DNA from: Phycisphaeraceae bacterium
Lineage (GTDB): Bacteria > Planctomycetota > Phycisphaerae > Phycisphaerales > UBA1924
Assembly (NCBI GenBank): GCA_019636695.1
Contig: JAHBXD010000001.1
Coordinates: 551,661-615,660, forward strand
Length of the DNA stretch: 64,000 bases
Reading direction: 5' to 3'
Shown here one piece after another: positions 16,707-25,228 of this stretch. The translations under genes were made by a program, and so were the position numbers. Each line of letters opens with the position of its first letter. Within the stretch, counting starts at the first letter, position 1. The notes beneath the pieces were generated by a model. The model searched no databases and was not told the origin of the DNA. It saw only the letters and a list, made by a program, of their open reading frames with translations.

Positions 16707-18170
16707 GTGAGCGTACACGGGTCCATTCTGAGAACATGTTTGCGGCGGTCGCGCCAGGTGCTGATTGTCGATGATCGGCGGAGTTATCGCGGGATCGAGA
16801 TTCTCGTCGCCGCCACCCACGTGGCTTCAGAGATCGAGCGGGTTTCCGGGGCGCGGTCGACGGCCATCTTGGTGCCTGCGAGCGGGGCATTTCCGATCGC
16901 GGCGCTTGCTGCCTGGATGCTGGGCCGGACAGTTGTACCGCTGAATTTTCTGCTCGCCCGCGAGGAACTGCAGTATGTCATCGACGACTGTGAAACCGAT
17001 ACGGTGGTCACCGTCGGTCCGATGCTCGACCACCTGGGGTATACCCCTCAGGCTGAAAACATCATCCTGCTTGATCAAATCGAGTTTCGCCGATTTCCGG
17101 AACTGCGTTGGCCGGCTCGGGCCGGGTGGGATGATCTCGCGGCATTGTTGTATACGAGCGGAACCAGCGGCAAACCCAAGGGGGTGATGCTGTCTCACGG
17201 GAATATTCTGTCCAACGTGCGGCAAGTGCTGAGCGTGGTGCCATTTTCCAGGGAAGAGTCGCTCTTAGGGGTGTTGCCGCAGTTTCACAGTTTCGGGTTC
17301 ACGGTGCTGACCGTGCTTCCGCTGATGGTGGGCATGAAAGCGGTGTATCAGGCGAGGTTTCAGCCGACGAAGGTACTGCAGGCAATGCGGGAGCATCGCC
17401 CCCAGTTCTTCGTCGGCATTCCATCGATGTACAACGCCCTGCTCAACGTCAAGTCGGCGAAGGCGGATGATTTTGCTTCATTTCGATATCTGATTTCCGG
17501 TGGTGAACCGCTCCCCCGAGACGTGGCCGATCGTTTCAAAGAGCGATTCGGCAAGCCAATTCGTGAAGGCTACGGCCTGACCGAAACTTCACCTGTGACA
17601 CACGTCTGCCGCGAGGGGGCCGAGCGCGACGGCACCGTCGGTCGAGGGGTTACGGATGTGCTGACACGGATCGTCGATCTTGATCGGCAGGTTGAAGTGC
17701 CGCCTGGCCGCGACGGAGAGATTCGCCTCAAAGGGCCCAACATCTTCAAGGGCTATTGGAAACTGCCGGATGAATCCGCGGCGGCGTTTGATGCCGAAGG
17801 CTGGTTCAGGACGGGAGACATCGGCCGGCTCGATGCGGATGGTCTGCTGGCGATCACGGGGCGACACAAGGAAATGATGATCGTCGGCGGAGAGAACGTC
17901 TTTCCTCGCGAGATCGAAGAAGTGCTCAATCGTCACCCGGCGGTGCAGGCGAGTGGGGTGATCGGCGTGATGGACCCGATCAGGGGCGAAGTGCCGGTGG
18001 CTTTTATCGAAATCGCCGAGGGCGCCGAATTTGACGAGTCCGCGCTTCGGTCGCACTGTCGTGAGCATCTCGCGGGGTACAAAGTGCCTCGTGACATCCG
18101 TCCCGTGGAGTCGCTGCCGCGTAACCCCACCGGCAAGATCATGCGTCGGCAGTTGAAATCACTGCTCTGA
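16707..18170 (+). CDS. AMP-dependent synthetase/ligase (acyl-CoA ligase family)
   Basis: A 487-residue adenylate-forming enzyme of the ANL superfamily. The phosphate-binding motif YTSGTSGKPKGVMLSH, the GYGLTETSP motif, the GWFRTGDIG hinge region and the C-terminal PRNPTGKIMRR with the catalytic Lys are all present. These enzymes activate a carboxylic acid to an acyl-AMP and pass it to CoA or to a carrier protein. The size is at the short end for fatty acyl-CoA ligases, and the N-terminal part is abbreviated compared with FadD. The GTG at 16707 follows GGAGCAAGG at suitable distance. The gene stands alone: divergent from the HEAT-repeat gene and convergent with the FHA gene. The chain length of the substrate is not readable. 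Confidence 0.9.
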   Translation: MSVHGSILRTCLRRSRQVLIVDDRRSYRGIEILVAATHVASEIERVSGARSTAILVPASGAFPIAALAAWMLGRTVVPLNFLLAREELQYVIDDCETDTVVTVGPMLDHLGYTPQAENIILLDQIEFRRFPELRWPARAGWDDLAALLYTSGTSGKPKGVMLSHGNILSNVRQVLSVVPFSREESLLGVLPQFHSFGFTVLTVLPLMVGMKAVYQARFQPTKVLQAMREHRPQFFVGIPSMYNALLNVKSAKADDFASFRYLISGGEPLPRDVADRFKERFGKPIREGYGLTETSPVTHVCREGAERDGTVGRGVTDVLTRIVDLDRQVEVPPGRDGEIRLKGPNIFKGYWKLPDESAAAFDAEGWFRTGDIGRLDADGLLAITGRHKEMMIVGGENVFPREIEEVLNRHPAVQASGVIGVMDPIRGEVPVAFIEIAEGAEFDESALRSHCREHLAGYKVPRDIRPVESLPRNPTGKIMRRQLKSLL

Positions 18171-18189
18171 GGATGGTGCGGTTTGCCGA

Positions 18190-18723
18190 TCAGAGTTTGG
18201 GTTGGTCGTCATCGTCTTCAAAGTCAAAGTTGAAGTCGGCAATGCTGGAATCTTCGTTCTGCAGCTTGCTCGGGTCGATCCCGAGTTCTTCGAGCACACT
18301 GGGCTTGCCTCCGGGCGTTGCCGGCGGCTTGGACTGCGGCGGGCGCGCGGCCGGGGAAACCCGCGAACCCGACGCGGCGTTGGCTTTTCCTGAGGCGGCC
18401 TTGGTAAGTCGAGGGTCGACCCGGGCGGGCTTGCCGTCTACACGAACGAGCAGATTGATCGACCCGATGGTGATCAGGTCGCCGGCCTTCACTTCGCATT
18501 GCTCGATTCGCGTGCCGTTGACGAGCGTGCCGTTGGCCGAACCGAGATCACGCAGGGTGAGCACGTCGCCCTTGAAGAGCACCTCGCAGTGCTGGCGGGA
18601 GACTTCGGCGGCGGGAATCCGGATGCTGCAGCCGACTTGACGACCGATGACGGAGCTTCCGGGCTTGAGGATCGCTTCGCGGATCGTGCCGTCGTTCTGA
18701 ATGAGCACGAGGCTGACGTTCAC
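18190..18723 (-). CDS. FHA-domain protein
   Basis: A 177-residue cytoplasmic protein. Residues about 1-90 form a forkhead-associated domain, which binds phosphothreonine peptides: GRQVGCSIRIP, then SRQHC, then DLGSANGTLVNG are the conserved Gly-Arg, Ser-Arg-x-His and Asn-Gly-Thr landmarks. The rest is a low-complexity, Pro/Ala/Lys-rich linker and an acidic C-terminus (FNFDFEDDDDQP). It has no other catalytic domain. It could read out phosphorylation by Ser/Thr kinases such as the one at 54597-57848, but nothing links the two genes directly. The start is a GTG at 18723 with GGAAGGA upstream. It is divergent from hemW. Confidence 0.87.
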   Translation of the reverse strand: MNVSLVLIQNDGTIREAILKPGSSVIGRQVGCSIRIPAAEVSRQHCEVLFKGDVLTLRDLGSANGTLVNGTRIEQCEVKAGDLITIGSINLLVRVDGKPARVDPRLTKAASGKANAASGSRVSPAARPPQSKPPATPGGKPSVLEELGIDPSKLQNEDSSIADFNFDFEDDDDQPKL

Positions 18724-18874
18724 GGGCTAACTATCCTTCCGGCAAAGTGACTCGGTCGTCAAGCCTTGGCTCCCTCTCCATCGGGCAAACGTGCATCAGA
18801 ACTTCGGGCGTGGCATTCGGCTTCGGCGAGTCGATCCTGAAAACAATCTCCCACGAGCACAGAGCGCACTGACG

Positions 18875-20161
18875 ATGGCAGACGATACCTCAAACCGCAG
18901 TCTAGGGCAATGCCCCAGCGGCCGGGAAGCATCGGCGGGAGGGGTTCTCCGGACGTTGCCGGCGTCTGGGGAGGCAGGTTACCGGGCGGTGCGGTCGCTC
19001 TATATCCATGTTCCGTTCTGCTTCCACAAATGCCACTACTGCGATTTCTACAGCATCGTCGATACGCGGGTTCGGCAGCGGGAGTTCCTGGATCGACTGG
19101 TGCGGGAATTGCGCGCTATTTCACCCTGGGTGGTGGGTGAACCCCTGGAGACCATTTTCGTCGGTGGGGGCACCCCCAGTCTGCTTGCAGTCGAACTTTG
19201 GCAGGAGTTCCTGATCGAGCTGGATCGCCTGTTTGACCTCTCACGAGTACGGTCCGGGGCGGGTGAGTTCACGGTCGAGTGCAACCCGGAGACGGTGACC
19301 CCCGAGCTTCTCGCGGTGTTGGCTTCCGGCGGGGTCGGCAGGGTATCGGTCGGGGCACAGTCGTTCGACCCTCGGCACCTCAAAACACTGGAACGGTGGC
19401 ATGACCCGCAGAACGTCGAGCGGGCCATCGACCTTGCCCGTCAAGCGGGGATCGGGCGGCAGTCGATCGACCTGATCTACGGCATTCCCGGACAGTCAGT
19501 GGAGGACTGGCAGCGTGACCTTGAGCGCGCGATCGGATTGGGGACAGAGCACGTGTCGTGCTACTGCCTGACCTATGAGCCCAACACGGCGATGACCCGC
19601 AGGATGCAACGGGGGGAGTTTGAACCAGCGCCGGATGAGACCGAGGCCGCGATGTTTCGCCTTACGGCGGAGATGCTGGGTCGAGCCGGGTTGACGCGGT
19701 ATGAGATCAGCAATTACGCGCGCCAAGGGGCACATTGCGCCCACAATATGAACTACTGGCGAAATGGAAACTGGCTTGCCGCCGGCCCCTCTGCAAGCGC
19801 ACATGTGCATGGTTACCGGTGGAAGAACGTGCAGCGCCTGGGCGACTGGCTTGAGCAATCGGACGACGGTTTTGCGACCGTGACGGATCTTGAGAAACCT
19901 GACCGCGCGCGATCGCTTTGCGAGCGCATGATGCTGGGCATTCGTCTGGATGAGGGGCTTTCGGCGGCGGAGATGCTGGAAGCCGCATCGGCGATTGATC
20001 TGCATGCGCCTGCGCGCCTGTTGGCCGAGGTCGAGGCGTATGCCGCGGTCGGCGATCTGGAGACGACGGGCGGCGTGTGGCGTCTGTCGGAAGAGGGACA
20101 ACTGCGGGCCGATGCGGTTGCATCAGACCTGATGGCGGCGATCAGCACGCAACAGGTGTAG
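18875..20161 (+). CDS. hemW: HemW-like radical SAM heme chaperone
   Basis: A 428-residue radical SAM protein. The cluster motif CFHKCHYC gives Cys49, Cys53 and Cys56 from this start, and the CHYCDFYS pattern with Phe/Tyr after the third Cys is diagnostic of the HemN/HemW family. GGGTPS and ECNPETVT follow, then the segment DLIYGIPGQS. The C-terminal HemN domain is present (NMNYWRNGNWLAAGPSASAH). HemW was long annotated as oxygen-independent coproporphyrinogen oxidase but is thought to deliver heme to respiratory enzymes. The N-terminal 45 residues before SLYIHVPF are poorly conserved, and an ATG at 18791 is an alternative start. It is transcribed away from the FHA gene. Confidence 0.88.
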   Translation: MADDTSNRSLGQCPSGREASAGGVLRTLPASGEAGYRAVRSLYIHVPFCFHKCHYCDFYSIVDTRVRQREFLDRLVRELRAISPWVVGEPLETIFVGGGTPSLLAVELWQEFLIELDRLFDLSRVRSGAGEFTVECNPETVTPELLAVLASGGVGRVSVGAQSFDPRHLKTLERWHDPQNVERAIDLARQAGIGRQSIDLIYGIPGQSVEDWQRDLERAIGLGTEHVSCYCLTYEPNTAMTRRMQRGEFEPAPDETEAAMFRLTAEMLGRAGLTRYEISNYARQGAHCAHNMNYWRNGNWLAAGPSASAHVHGYRWKNVQRLGDWLEQSDDGFATVTDLEKPDRARSLCERMMLGIRLDEGLSAAEMLEAASAIDLHAPARLLAEVEAYAAVGDLETTGGVWRLSEEGQLRADAVASDLMAAISTQQV

Positions 20162-20227
20162 CCGGCAATGCCGAACATGGTTTCAACGGCTCGAGGTCTG
20201 CACCCCGAGTCGCTGAAACATGGGCGA

Positions 20228-22411
20228 TCACGGGCGATCGAGCATGCCGAGTTGCCACATCATGAAGATGCGCTGGTCGGCGACATCGCGGATGCGAAGT
20301 TCCAGCGGCTTCCCGCCGCCGTGCCCGGCGTCGCGATCGACCCAGAGAAGAATCGGCTGGGACGCTGGATCAGCGGTGGTGGCGGCTTGCATGCGGGCGG
20401 CCATTTTGCGGGCGTGCATGGGATGCACTCGGGTGTCATTCTCGCCCGCGGTGATCAACATCGCGGGGTATTTCACCCCTTCGCGGATCTGCTGGTAGGG
20501 GGAGTATCGTGCGAGGTACTCAAACTGCTCGGGGTTCTCGGCGCTGCCGTATTCGGGCACCCAGTACCGGGCCATCAGGAAATCCTGGTAACGGAGCATA
20601 TCGAGCAAGGGCACGGCACAGATTGCGGCTTTGAAGAGATCGGGGCGCTGCGTGACCACTGCCCCGACGAGCAGTCCGCCGTTTGAACCGCCCGAGCAAG
20701 CCAGACGCGAAGGGTTAGTATAGCCGTTGTTGCAAAGCCACTCGGCTGCCGCGATGAAGTCATCAAAGACGTTCTGCTTGCTTTCGAGCATGCCCGCTCG
20801 GTGCCAGGCGTTGCCGAACTCACCGCCCCCGCGAAGGTTGGCGACGGCGAAGACGCCACCGGCCTCGAACCACGGGAAGAGCGTGGGCGAGAAGAAGGGG
20901 TTTTGGCTGATGTTGAAGCCGCCGTATCCGTACAGGATCGTGGGGTTGTTGCCGTCAAGGCGCAGGCCCTTGCGGTGAATGATGAACATCGGCACTTCCG
21001 TGCCGTCGCGCGAGGTGTACCAGACCTGACGCACGTCGACGATCGAGGGATCGACCGGAATGTCGGGCTTGGCCCAGAGTGCGGAAGTACCCGAGGCGAG
21101 ATCGACGCGGAAGATGCTCGGCGGGGTGTTGAAACTCGCGAAACTGACAAAGGCCTCGGTACGGTCGTCACGGGTGGCGATGCTGGCCGACCCGATGCCC
21201 GGCAACGGAACGCTGCCTTTGGAGTTGCCCGCGAGGTCATACATCTCCAGCGTCTCATAGGCATTCTGCATCCAGCGGGCGACGAAGAGCCCGCGGGCCA
21301 TGCTGACGCTTCGCAGCACGGCGTCGGAGTGCTCGGGGATGATGTCTTTCCAGTTGGTATATGCGGGATTGTGCAGGTCTACGGCGACGAGTCGGCCGTT
21401 GGATGCTCCCTGCGAGGTGGTCATGTAGAGCGTGTCGCCCAGGAACTCGTAACCGAGGACTCGTCCTTCAAGGCCGTAAGCCATCTCCTTGAGTTCCAGC
21501 GTGCCCGTGCGGAACCATGCGGCAAGGTCAGCAACCCAAAGATCAATGCTGTTGGTGCCCGTCCAGTATCCGACGACCATCCAGCGGGCGTCGCGGCTGA
21601 CGACGCCGTAAGGGCCCCAGGTCTTGGCGAGATAGGCCAGCCGCTCAGGTGGCAGGTTCCGCGAACCATAAAACGTGGTTGCGACATCTTTCTGACGGAA
21701 GAGGATCGGATCTTGCCGGTGGTGTGTGCCGATGCGGTGGAATCGGAATTGCGATGAGTACGGGTCGTCAAGGTCTTCCAGTCGTGAGTAGAAGAACCCG
21801 CTGGAATCAGGCAGCCACTCAGACAGGTTGACCTTGCCCGGGATCTCTTCGGCGAGCCAGCGCCCGGAATCAACGTCCAGAAGATACAGCGTCGAGTTCT
21901 CATCGCCGGATCGATAGAGTCCGAAGGCGACAAGCTTGCCGTTCGGGCTTGGCGAGCTCCACGACATGGTCGTCAGGCCGGTCGGATCAATCTTGGCCGG
22001 ATCGAGCAGTTCACGGTCAACGCCGTCATGGCCATCTCTGACGTACAGAATCGCCTGCGCCTGCGTGCCTTCCCGCCGCGTGTAAAAATAGCGGTTCCCG
22101 CGCATCGAAGGCGAAGACACACTGCCGACTTCCATCAACTCCCGGAGACGAGCCTCAAGGTTCTTGCGGCCGGGAAGATTGTCGAGCACATCACGGGTGA
22201 AGCCATTTTGGATATCCGTCCAAGCAGAGACCTCTTCCGTCAGTCGTCCCATGCGGGAGGGGTCGGAATTGTCGCCTTCGAGCCAGCGGAACTCATCGAC
22301 GAAAGCCTGGCCGTGCAGCGATTCTTTGACCGGGCGCTGAACCGTCGGCGGGTGGTTTGCGGCACCGGTGAAAGTGCAAAGTCCGAGAATAAGTGAAATT
22401 GCGTATTTCAT
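20228..22411 (-). CDS. secreted prolyl oligopeptidase (peptidase family S9A)
   Basis: A 727-residue serine peptidase with a short signal peptide (cleavage near TGAANHP). The N-terminal part, residues about 20-430, is the seven-bladed propeller that limits access to small peptides. The C-terminal alpha/beta-hydrolase domain carries the nucleophile in GGSNGG (Ser576), the Asp in ENDTRVHP and the His in DAGHGGGK. PTILYGYGGFNISQNP and ANLRGGGEFG are typical of the S9A group that cleaves after proline. The start has GGAGG at good spacing. It is the last gene before a convergent end with hemW. The enzyme probably degrades peptides in the periplasm. Its length is normal for the family. Confidence 0.94.
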   Translation of the reverse strand: MKYAISLILGLCTFTGAANHPPTVQRPVKESLHGQAFVDEFRWLEGDNSDPSRMGRLTEEVSAWTDIQNGFTRDVLDNLPGRKNLEARLRELMEVGSVSSPSMRGNRYFYTRREGTQAQAILYVRDGHDGVDRELLDPAKIDPTGLTTMSWSSPSPNGKLVAFGLYRSGDENSTLYLLDVDSGRWLAEEIPGKVNLSEWLPDSSGFFYSRLEDLDDPYSSQFRFHRIGTHHRQDPILFRQKDVATTFYGSRNLPPERLAYLAKTWGPYGVVSRDARWMVVGYWTGTNSIDLWVADLAAWFRTGTLELKEMAYGLEGRVLGYEFLGDTLYMTTSQGASNGRLVAVDLHNPAYTNWKDIIPEHSDAVLRSVSMARGLFVARWMQNAYETLEMYDLAGNSKGSVPLPGIGSASIATRDDRTEAFVSFASFNTPPSIFRVDLASGTSALWAKPDIPVDPSIVDVRQVWYTSRDGTEVPMFIIHRKGLRLDGNNPTILYGYGGFNISQNPFFSPTLFPWFEAGGVFAVANLRGGGEFGNAWHRAGMLESKQNVFDDFIAAAEWLCNNGYTNPSRLACSGGSNGGLLVGAVVTQRPDLFKAAICAVPLLDMLRYQDFLMARYWVPEYGSAENPEQFEYLARYSPYQQIREGVKYPAMLITAGENDTRVHPMHARKMAARMQAATTADPASQPILLWVDRDAGHGGGKPLELRIRDVADQRIFMMWQLGMLDRP

Positions 22412-22475
22412 GTTGTGGCCTCCGTCGTCGAACGTGGTCGGATTCTACCGGCATGCGCACATTCTGTTGCCGCAC

Positions 22476-22516
22476 GGAAAGAAACCCCGGGGTGAACGTT
22501 GCGGTTCACCCCGGGG
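22476..22516 (-). terminator. Rho-independent terminator
   Basis: A perfect 13-base stem (CCCCGGGGTGAAC with its complement, six-base loop) is followed on the minus strand by TTTCTTTCC. It lies 47 bases past the stop of the proline-valine repeat gene and should end that transcript before the peptidase gene. Confidence 0.85.
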
Positions 22517-22562
22517 AAATCTTGGGTGTCATCTGGAAGTCCTTGCAGAGCCCGGTTGGCGT

Positions 22563-23324
22563 TTATCGGCCTCGACCGCTTCCGCCGCCGCGATTGTGGC
22601 CTCCTCCGCCCCATCCTCGGTCATGACCACGTGACGGAGGGGTGTAGGTCGGAGGGCGTGAATATCCGCGGTTTGAAGATCCGATCGAGAAGTGGATCGA
22701 AGTTCCCGACCCGTAGTGGTATCTGGGGGGCGGGCAGTAGACCGGCGGGCGCACGACGACCGGGGGCGGGCAGTAGACCGGCGGGCGCACGATAACCGGG
22801 GGCGGGCAGTAGACCGGCGGGCGTACAACGACCGGGGGCGGGTAGTAAACCGGCGGGCGTACGACGACCGGAGGCGGGCAGTAGACAGGGGGTTGCACGA
22901 CGACCGGTGGCGGGGCGACGATGACCCGTTGTTCGACGTGGTGAATCTGCCGGGTCTGCGTGAAGGGCATGAGCACAAGGGTGTTGCCGTAGCGATCGAT
23001 GCGCAGATTCCAGTATCCGCCCGTCCAGTTGATGCGTGGGGCGTATCCATCGAAGTGCACGACGATGCGCTGGGTGTCGCTCTCGACGTGATAGCCCGCG
23101 GCCCGGAACGCATCGATCAGTTGCACCCGGAAGTCTCCGGCGGTGCTTAGCCCGACAGTCCAGTCGTTGATGCTCAACGAACCGAGGTAGTCGGCATGTC
23201 CCGGTGACGGCCCGTATGAAACGCGGGAATCACCCGAGTAATACTGCGCCGATGCCGTGCTCGGCACGCCGCAGAGCATCGCAGCGCAGAGCAGACCGAT
23301 CCGAAGGGCGTGCTTTCCTGCCAT
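22563..23324 (-). CDS. secreted protein with proline-valine repeats and Gly-rich tail
   Basis: A 253-residue exported protein. The signal peptide ends near TASAQYY. Residues about 30-125 are a globular part with SLSINDWTVGLS and the YWNLRIDRYGN segment. Residues about 140-200 hold five near-perfect copies of a 12-residue unit, PPVYCPPPVVVR, followed by a Gly/Arg/His-rich C-terminus. The regular Cys spacing in the repeats suggests disulfide links or surface exposure. No catalytic motif is visible. Start: AAGGAG at seven bases before ATG 23324. The gene stands alone with its own terminator and is divergent from the 23608 gene. A cell-envelope or stress-related role is a guess; the repeats could expand or contract. 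Confidence 0.72.
   Translation of the reverse strand: MAGKHALRIGLLCAAMLCGVPSTASAQYYSGDSRVSYGPSPGHADYLGSLSINDWTVGLSTAGDFRVQLIDAFRAAGYHVESDTQRIVVHFDGYAPRINWTGGYWNLRIDRYGNTLVLMPFTQTRQIHHVEQRVIVAPPPVVVQPPVYCPPPVVVRPPVYYPPPVVVRPPVYCPPPVIVRPPVYCPPPVVVRPPVYCPPPRYHYGSGTSIHFSIGSSNRGYSRPPTYTPPSRGHDRGWGGGGHNRGGGSGRGR
22728..22908 (-). repeat. five tandem 36-base coding repeats
   Basis: About five head-to-tail copies of a 36-base unit encode the 12-residue PPVYCPPPVVVR module. Copies differ at a few positions. The repeat is in frame and part of the gene at 22563-23324. Confidence 0.85.
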
Positions 23325-23464
23325 GACGAACTCCTTCCGTCGAACGGGACGCTGACGGGCGGTCGGTGCGTGTCGCCGCCCGGTTCCCCCATGAGCGTCT
23401 ACGCCGACGCTCACGCAACAACGTACCGCGGTCGCCGGGGGGAGGGTGACACGTCGTTTCAGCT

Positions 23465-23480
23465 TGTTACACGCGTGACA
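23465..23480. promoter_or_regulatory. near-palindrome in the divergent intergenic region, candidate operator
   Basis: TGTTACACGCGTGACA is a 16-base imperfect dyad with identical half-site ends (TGT and ACA) and a CGCG centre. It lies about midway between the starts at 23324 and 23608. A GCGTGAC copy follows 11 bases further on. It could bind a dimeric regulator for one or both genes; no factor is known. Confidence 0.3.
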
Positions 23481-23607
23481 GAAGCGTGACCAATCGCACC
23501 CGGTCCGCCCGGAAGAACCAGGCATGATCTTCAACGTCAGGAACATTTCGATTCGGTCGGTGGTCTGTCAGAGGGGGAACAGCCTCCCCCCACCCAGAGG
23601 GCATCCC

Positions 23608-24273
23608 ATGAGCGCACTGGATCTGAACACCTCCGCCGCACCGCAGACCACGATCGTGACCACAGCCGACCCGGAGCAACTCTCGCTGCTCGAAGCCGCG
23701 ATCATGGACGGTTGTAACGCTCTGCACGAAGCCCGCGCTGCGGGCGATGCGGATGCCGCGGCCGAACTCCATCGTGAGTTGCTCGCCCTGCTCGATCGTT
23801 ACGACGCGACCGATGGCGAAGACCACCCCAACCCGGCATGGGCAAGGCCGAACCAGCGGGCGCTCGTACGCAGCGCCATGGGTGATGTGCGCGAGGCGAT
23901 TCGTCTTGAGGAGATTGCCCTTCGCTACGCCGACACGCCGCGGCGGCGTGAGATCAGTCTCGGAAACCTCGCCGAACGATGCATCCGAATCGGCGAGCAC
24001 CTGCGGGCGGTCGAACATTTTCTCAACGCGTGGGAAGTGGCGCCGCAGTCGGTTCCGGTGATGGTGACCGGCGCTCAGGCGCTGTTTTTCGCCGGCATGC
24101 CCGATGAGGCGGACCAGATTTTCCAGGCTCTTGAGCGCCGGCCCGAACTGCTTTCCCATGACGGGGAACTCGGCGCGTATCTCCAGTACGAAACAAGGCT
24201 CTTGTCCATGAGCGTGGTGCTGCCGTCGCTTGCTCGGCTGATGCGCCAATGGCACGAGCATCGCGCGCACTGA
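23608..24273 (+). CDS. helical repeat protein, unknown function
   Basis: A 221-residue soluble protein without signal peptide or membrane segment. It is predicted to be almost all helical: an N-terminal coil (SLLEAAIMDGCNALHEARAA), then pairs of helices with the alanine/leucine spacing of divergent tetratricopeptide repeats (SAMGDVREAIRLEEIALRYA; RCIRIGEHLRAVEHFLNAWE). No enzyme motif is present. The ATG at 23608 is preceded by GAGGG. The next gene, a sigma-like protein with a membrane tail, starts 53 bases later on the same strand, so the two are probably co-transcribed and this protein may modulate that regulator. That link is an inference from position only. Confidence 0.6.
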   Translation: MSALDLNTSAAPQTTIVTTADPEQLSLLEAAIMDGCNALHEARAAGDADAAAELHRELLALLDRYDATDGEDHPNPAWARPNQRALVRSAMGDVREAIRLEEIALRYADTPRRREISLGNLAERCIRIGEHLRAVEHFLNAWEVAPQSVPVMVTGAQALFFAGMPDEADQIFQALERRPELLSHDGELGAYLQYETRLLSMSVVLPSLARLMRQWHEHRAH

Positions 24274-24325
24274 ACCTGCCTGACATACCGGGGCTGACGG
24301 CAGCCCCGAACGCGGAGACTTGCCC

Positions 24326-25135
24326 GTGAAGACTGAAGAGATGACCGCATTCTGGACCTTGTATGACCGCCAGGCTCGCCCTGTGATTGAGCGGGCATGC
24401 CGCGCAGCCAGCCGTTCGTTGGCCGAAGGCACCATGGATCCGGATGAAATGGCGAGCTGGGTGCACCAGCGCGTCTGGCGAATGGCCGAAGCATCCGCAG
24501 CGCCGACCTTTCACGACGATCCGACGCCGGAAGAGGCCGTCGAGCGCCTTGTGCGCCACGCACGCGTGCTTGCTCGGTGGGCCTACCTCTCGCTCATGCG
24601 AGCCCACTGGCGGCGCACCGCTCGGCAGAACGCCCACAAGACCGAAATTACTCGAACAGAACGGTTGGCGATGGTCAGCAGGGTCGAGACGGATCTCGAA
24701 CACGATGAGCACATCCAGAGCCAGCTCGAATCGGTCCGCACGCGCGTCAGTCAATCTCTGCGGGCCAAGCTCGCGGCGAGCTGGGCTGATGCCTCTGAGC
24801 GTCGGCGCATTGCCCTAGCCCTCGGCGCCACCGACGCGGGGGATGACGAACTGATCGATCGCACCACAGGCGGGGAAATGAAGGAGAATACCGTGCAGCA
24901 GATGCGGTCTCGAGCCCAGCGGCAGATCAGGGCGATCTTCGGCGCTGCCCGGCATATCGCGATTCTGGCCATCGCGGCGACCATCGTGTCGGCCTCGGCG
25001 CCGGCGAAAGCCGTAAGCCCCGCTCCGGAGGCGTCCATCGGCACCATCGCCGGGGAGCAGACCGGGGGTCGCAGCGGCAAAATCGGCCTGAATATCGCGG
25101 CTCGCGGAGAGCAATCCGGCGGGCGCAAGAAATGA
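24326..25135 (+). CDS. ECF sigma-like protein with C-terminal membrane helix
   Basis: A 269-residue protein resembling an ECF sigma factor fused to a membrane anchor. Region 2 appears as DPDEMASWVHQRVWR and the LMRAHWRR segment; region 4 appears as an acidic/basic stretch ending in ENTVQQMRSRAQRQIRAIF, which matches the recognition helix and the following arginine-rich helix of sigma-70 proteins. Residues about 210-232 form a single hydrophobic helix (HIAILAIAATIVSASAPAKA), with a Gly-rich, basic tail of about 40 residues beyond it. The GTG at 24326 has GGAG eight bases upstream; a TTG at 24320 and an ATG at 24341 are alternatives. Tethering would hold the sigma domains at the membrane until cleavage or signal. 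The sigma similarity is moderate and needs profile confirmation. Confidence 0.55.
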   Translation: MKTEEMTAFWTLYDRQARPVIERACRAASRSLAEGTMDPDEMASWVHQRVWRMAEASAAPTFHDDPTPEEAVERLVRHARVLARWAYLSLMRAHWRRTARQNAHKTEITRTERLAMVSRVETDLEHDEHIQSQLESVRTRVSQSLRAKLAASWADASERRRIALALGATDAGDDELIDRTTGGEMKENTVQQMRSRAQRQIRAIFGAARHIAILAIAATIVSASAPAKAVSPAPEASIGTIAGEQTGGRSGKIGLNIAARGEQSGGRKK

Positions 25136-25228
25136 CCGCGTGCGGGGTATCGGTCCGTTGCGACGGGGGCCTGCCTTCCTGGTTCCGATGCGCTACCGTT
25201 GGCATCCGCGAACCCCGGAGACCGCACT

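Noticed and set aside
22728..22908. Regular 36-base repeat that could suggest a CRISPR array
   Set aside because: The copies are contiguous with no spacers, in frame with a secreted-protein gene, and coding for a Pro/Val/Cys module.
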